From: Flavobacteriales bacterium UBA6057 | Lineage (GTDB): Bacteria; Bacteroidota; Bacteroidia; Flavobacteriales_G; Salibacteraceae | Direction: 5' to 3' | Assembly: GCA_002428995.1 (NCBI GenBank) | Contig: DIYJ01000006.1 | Span: 1 to 64,000, forward strand | Length of the DNA: 64,000 bases | Shown: one piece after another, positions 61,011-64,000 of the stretch | How positions within the stretch are numbered: position 1 is the stretch's first letter | Layout: each line of letters opens with the position of its first letter | Translations under genes and position numbers: made by a program | Notes under the pieces: model-generated | Seen by the model: only the letters and a program-made list of their open reading frames with translations | Told to the model about the DNA's origin: nothing | Databases searched by the model: none

Positions 61011-61058
61011 ATTGCAGTTGAGTTTGAGATTGAATTTGAGTTTGCTCTTGTGATTGAA
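61011..61058 (+). repeat. Degenerate hexanucleotide repeat before the WYL gene
   Basis: Eight consecutive 6-base units of the form nTTGnn (attgca gttgag tttgag, then attgaa and so on) lie directly upstream of the GTG start at 61080. They could tune promoter spacing. Confidence 0.6.
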
Positions 61059-61079
61059 TTTATAGTCTTTCTTCGCCTC

Positions 61080-62018
61080 GTGAATCGCTTCGACCGGGTT
61101 ATATCCATTCTCATTTTGCTTCAATCGCGGAAGGTGGTGAAGGCGCAGCAGATTTCTGAGCGCTTTGATGTGAGCTTGCGCACCGTTTATAGGGATATCC
61201 GCACGCTGGAAGAGGCCGGGGTGCCTATTTGCGGAGAAGCGGGCGTTGGATATTCTATTGCAGAGGGTTACCGTTTGCCACCAGTCATTTTTGATGAGTC
61301 TGAAGCTTTTGCGCTGACGGCAGGTGAAAAATTTATTGCTAACATCGTTGATGAAGCGACCGCCAAGGCATACGCTTCTGCATTGGCAAAGATTCGGGCA
61401 GTGCTCGAGTCTGCGAATCTGGAAGGAGTAGAGCGGCTTGATGATTCGATTGTGTTCAGATCACATCCAAAAACATACACGACCAAACACCTGTCTGAAA
61501 TCTTCGGGGCGATCAGCGGGCGCTGGGTGATGCGAATTCAATACCGCAAGCCTGATAGCATGGAGGCGGAATGGCGTGATCTGGAGCCGATGGGTTGCTA
61601 CTTCGATTATAACAACTGGTATTTGATTGCATGGTGCCGCCTGCGCAAGGATTATCGCACCTTCAAGGTGAATCGGATTGAGGCTTTGAAGCTTCGGGCA
61701 GAGCATTTTGAATACACCCATCCAAGCCTGACAGAATACATTGAGCGTGAATCGAAGAGCAAGAAGGCACTAAAAGTAGAAGTGCGCTTTCCAAAATCGA
61801 TGTATGAATACATTGAGAACGATCGGTTCAACTTCGGTTTGGTGCAGGAAGTAGACGAAGGCGAGTCGGTGAAGATGACCTTCCTTGTTCCTGATTACCA
61901 CCTCATCGCACGCTGGCTGCTCATGTACACCAAGTATGTGGAGGTTGTCAATCCTGAGGCTCTGAAGACGCTCATGAAAGAGTTGGCTGAGGATCTGCTC
62001 AAGCACTACAGTAAGTAG
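61080..62018 (+). CDS. YafY-type HTH/WYL-domain transcription regulator
   Basis: A 312-residue regulator with an N-terminal winged helix (VNRFDRVISILILLQSRKVV, then FDVSLRTVYRDIRTLEEAG), a WYL domain (about 135-215, YFDYNNWYLIAWC) and the WCX C-terminal region. WYL domains often sense nucleic-acid or nucleotide ligands. GTG at 61080 is preferred because the longer frame runs through the hexamer repeat and would add an artefactual VEFEIEFEF stretch. Confidence 0.92.
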   Translation: MNRFDRVISILILLQSRKVVKAQQISERFDVSLRTVYRDIRTLEEAGVPICGEAGVGYSIAEGYRLPPVIFDESEAFALTAGEKFIANIVDEATAKAYASALAKIRAVLESANLEGVERLDDSIVFRSHPKTYTTKHLSEIFGAISGRWVMRIQYRKPDSMEAEWRDLEPMGCYFDYNNWYLIAWCRLRKDYRTFKVNRIEALKLRAEHFEYTHPSLTEYIERESKSKKALKVEVRFPKSMYEYIENDRFNFGLVQEVDEGESVKMTFLVPDYHLIARWLLMYTKYVEVVNPEALKTLMKELAEDLLKHYSK

Positions 62019-62157
62019 TTTTTTGGAGTCGCGCCTGGCTTCTCTGAATCCTGATGAGTTTTTCAAAACATTTTTTTGAGCATCCTCAATGCTGCTGACA
62101 TACCCTTGTCACAAGACCAGTTTTCCTTCGCTCCAAATCATCAAAACATCAATCATT

Positions 62158-62529
62158 ATGACCGTAAAGGAAGTGGCCGACCGACTCGTTGAGCTTTGTC
62201 GGAAAGGAGAATTCAATCAGGCTGTAGAAGAGCTTTATGCTGAGAACATTGTGAGCCTTGAGCCAAAAGGTTCCAGAACTGAGCGTACAGAAGGACTGGC
62301 AGATGTGAAGGTTAAGTCTGACATGTTTGCGAAGCAGACCATCAAAGTCAATTCGCTCGAAGTTTCGGATCCTATTGTAGCGGAGAATTTCTTCACCATC
62401 GGACTCTACATGAACCTCGACATGCAGGATGCTCCACCCAAGATGCAGATGGACGAAATCTGCGTTTACCATGTGGTTGACGGCAAGATTGTCAACGAAC
62501 AATTCTTCCACACGGTGCCGGCCGAATAG
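62158..62529 (+). CDS. SnoaL-like domain protein
   Basis: A 123-residue protein of the NTF2/SnoaL fold (VADRLVELCRKGEFNQAVEE, LYAENIVSLEPKGS, ICVYHVVDGKIVNEQFFH). These act as small cyclases, isomerases or binding proteins; the substrate cannot be read. The start at 62158 is chosen because MTVKEVADRL fits the family. Confidence 0.87.
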   Translation: MTVKEVADRLVELCRKGEFNQAVEELYAENIVSLEPKGSRTERTEGLADVKVKSDMFAKQTIKVNSLEVSDPIVAENFFTIGLYMNLDMQDAPPKMQMDEICVYHVVDGKIVNEQFFHTVPAE

Positions 62530-62555
62530 GCCGCCTCTCAGAAACATGATACTCA

Positions 62556-62599
62556 GGGTCACACGGATGTTAGCTCATTCGTGTGATCCTTTGTGTTTT
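62556..62599 (+). terminator. Terminator after the SnoaL-like gene
   Basis: GGTCACACG pairs with CGTGTGATC (ending about 62588) across a GATGTTAGCTCATT loop and is followed by TTTGTGTTTT. Confidence 0.65.
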
Positions 62600-62715
62600 C
62601 TGCCTTGCAGCGGAAATCGCGAATCATGATCCCATTCACCGACCGGTATATACCGCTCACCGACCTTGTTTCTACAGCTCATCGATTTGTTCTTTTCATG
62701 GGGATAGACTCCCAA

Positions 62716-62723
62716 TACATTTG
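62716..62723 (+). promoter_or_regulatory. Probable promoter (-7 box) of the LiaF-like operon
   Basis: TACATTTG fits TAnnTTTG and lies 15 bases before the ATG at 62739. This supports that start over the upstream frame. Confidence 0.7.
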
Positions 62724-62738
62724 ATCAAAATTCAAATC

Positions 62739-63506
62739 ATGGAAGTGCAAGACGATTCGAGGAACATCAGAAAGCGACCAGGCAGGAAGAGCTACTTTGG
62801 TTTGTTCATCATCTTTCTGGGAGCATGGTGGTTGCTACACCGTGTGGAGCCAACTTTGGTTCCTGAGTGGGTTTTGACATGGCCGGTTCTGCTCATTGTA
62901 TTGGGCTTTGTCAACCTGCTGAGCAACGGCTTTAGAAACTTTGGTGGTTACGTGCTGATGTTGGTTGGAGCCGCTTTTCTGGCACATCAACAGTTAGACT
63001 TTCCCGTTGACGTTGAGCGCTACTTGTGGCCGGTAATAGTGATCTTCATCGGTATTATCCTCTTGTTGAAACCAAAAAAAAAATGCCGTCCAAAATGGGG
63101 CAGGCGCTATGAGAGAGGCAAGAAGATTGAAGATGTAGATTTCGATGAGGTGGATGTGGATAGCTCCGATAAGCTCGATACACTAGCGGTGTTCAGTGCA
63201 GTGACCAAGGATGTGATCTCCAAGGATTTCAAGGGCGGAGACATTACAGCGGTGCTGGGTGGTATTGAGATCAATTTTGCCAACGCAGACATCTCGGGCA
63301 AAGCAGGCGAGATAGACCTCACGATTGTGATGGGAGGAGTGAAACTGATCGTTCCAAGGCACTGGGATGTGAAAATCAACACCACCAATATCGCAGGAGG
63401 AGTAGAGGATAAGCGCCAGTACTTCGCAGCAGATACAGCAGAGCACAAACACCTCACCATCAACGGCACCATCATCATGGGTGGAGTTGAGATTACAACC
63501 ATTTAA
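62739..63506 (+). CDS. LiaF-like membrane protein
   Basis: A 255-residue protein. Four TM helices occupy about residues 17-115 (LFIIFLGAWWLLHRV through VIVIFIGIILLL), then a basic stretch (KPKKKCRPKWGRR), then a C-terminal beta-helical LiaF-type domain (LAVFSAVTKDVISKDFKGG, then GIEINFANADI and MGGVKLIVPRHWDV). LiaF-type proteins modulate membrane-stress two-component systems in Firmicutes. A similar sensory role here fits the genes that follow. Confidence 0.88.
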   Translation: MEVQDDSRNIRKRPGRKSYFGLFIIFLGAWWLLHRVEPTLVPEWVLTWPVLLIVLGFVNLLSNGFRNFGGYVLMLVGAAFLAHQQLDFPVDVERYLWPVIVIFIGIILLLKPKKKCRPKWGRRYERGKKIEDVDFDEVDVDSSDKLDTLAVFSAVTKDVISKDFKGGDITAVLGGIEINFANADISGKAGEIDLTIVMGGVKLIVPRHWDVKINTTNIAGGVEDKRQYFAADTAEHKHLTINGTIIMGGVEITTI

Positions 63507-63524
63507 TTGCCAAAACACAAGACC

Positions 63525-63869
63525 ATGAATTGGTACATAAGCAAACTCATTTTCAGAATCGTGGATCACGGCTCCAGCGCTGCTCAGTTTGATGAACAAT
63601 GGAGAATGATTCATGCAGCCTCAGAGCGGGAGGCGCTGGCCACTGCAAACCAGATCGGCCGGAAGGAAAGCGAACAAATACTGAAATCAAACGGTCAGTC
63701 GGTGCGATGGGAGTTCATTTGCGTCACCGATCTTCATCCTTTTACACACGATCTGAATGGAGCAGAGCTGTTTTCACGCATTGAACAACCAGACAATGAA
63801 TACCTCTACCTGCTTTCCAATAAAGCGAAAGCCCAACGCTATCCTGAAAATGAACCGCTAGAAGCATGA
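63525..63869 (+). CDS. DUF4288 family protein
   Basis: A 114-residue protein matching the DUF4288 pattern (MNWYISKLIFRIV, QFDEQWRMIHAASEREALA, WEFICVTDL, ELFSRIEQPDNEYLYLLS). Its function is not established to my knowledge. The start at 63525 fits the family. It overlaps the next gene by 4 bases (ATGA). Confidence 0.88.
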   Translation: MNWYISKLIFRIVDHGSSAAQFDEQWRMIHAASEREALATANQIGRKESEQILKSNGQSVRWEFICVTDLHPFTHDLNGAELFSRIEQPDNEYLYLLSNKAKAQRYPENEPLEA

Positions 63870-64000
63870 GCGTTTCAATCAACGTGAGTCGTTGGCACCT
63901 GATCCAGTTTGCGACCCTCGGGCTGCTTTGGTGCGGGTTTTACTCCACCATGCTCGAAACGGTTTTTGAGCTGCCATGGCAAAGTGCGTTGATTGAAAGT
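63866..64000 (+). CDS. Membrane protein start, possibly a sensor histidine kinase; cut by window edge
   Basis: An ATG overlapping the DUF4288 stop opens a frame to the window end (45 codons). The visible part begins MSVSINVSRWHLIQFATLGLL and continues as a probable first TM helix. In Bacteroidota, LytS-type histidine kinases often follow LiaF-like genes, so that is the best guess, but nothing diagnostic is in view. Confidence 0.5.
   Translation, partial: MSVSINVSRWHLIQFATLGLLWCGFYSTMLETVFELPWQSALIES

Noticed and set aside
61008..61079. N-terminal extension of the WYL regulator through the hexamer repeat
   Set aside because: It would add an alternating hydrophobic/Glu stretch not seen in the family; GTG at 61080 gives the standard start.
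1..64000. CRISPR array, rRNA operon or insertion-sequence transposase
   Set aside because: I found no regularly spaced direct repeats of CRISPR type, no rRNA-like sequence and no transposase or integrase frame.

Overview
The window looks like chromosomal DNA of a Bacteroidota bacterium, most likely a marine Flavobacteriales lineage of the Cryomorphaceae/Schleiferiaceae type; the family-level guess is inference. Pointers are four long secreted proteins ending in type IX secretion (T9SS) sorting domains, TAnnTTTG promoter boxes just upstream of several starts, no Shine-Dalgarno motifs, DUF4295 beside rpmG, bacillithiol synthesis (BshC), and many cell-surface lipoproteins and beta-barrels.

Layout. 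(1) Bases 1-13078 are an accessory island ending at a tRNA-Ser(UGA) gene. It begins with a DNA methylase cut by the window edge, with a strong terminator behind it. Next comes a compact four-gene operon: a TIGR04141/DUF6119 protein, a 42-residue Pro/Lys-rich peptide, a two-TM protein and a 44-residue Pro-rich peptide. This is my best candidate for an undescribed, probably defence-type, system. Then follow a secreted protein and two tandem-duplicated subtilisin-like T9SS proteases. Between the proteases and the tRNA lie copies of the tRNA 3' end, each followed by an intrinsic terminator, which looks like a stack of old integration sites. (2) 13081-23776 is housekeeping on the plus strand: rpmG, DUF4295, ftsY, rimO, bshC, a YceI lipoprotein, a secreted protein, guaA, a LysM receptor-like protein and hemF. 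(3) 23790-28768 is a six-gene minus-strand operon: TPR protein, phosphosulfolactate synthase, rhodanese, DUF368 transporter, aroE and a barrel protein. (4) 28971-32267 is a glmM, cysteine desulfurase and PhnP-like operon. (5) 32264-42209 is mainly minus strand: an arylsulfotransferase lipoprotein, a dihydroorotase-like protein lacking its HxH, a BatA-type protein, a tandem SiaB-type kinase, and a PhoH-led cluster ending in DUF6745.

(6) 42467-53160 holds surface and envelope functions: a 1207-residue LamG/PKD T9SS protein, a glycosyltransferase, an LptF/G permease, a START-like protein, a 5'-nucleotidase and another T9SS protein. (7) 53384-60825 contains two ECF sigma factor modules. In one, the sigma factor is followed by a protein that joins an anti-sigma-like cytoplasmic segment and TM helix to a C-terminal beta-barrel. 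The other has a conventional one-TM anti-sigma candidate. Around them are an LVIVD-repeat lipoprotein, a barrel protein and a sulfatase-modifying-factor-like protein. (8) 61080-64000 holds a WYL regulator, a SnoaL-like protein, a LiaF-like membrane protein, DUF4288 and the start of a membrane protein cut by the right edge.

Limits: families were assigned by reading motifs, with no database search. Starts were moved from the longest frame when an internal Met fitted a signal peptide, a family start or a promoter better. GC values quoted are small hand-counted samples.
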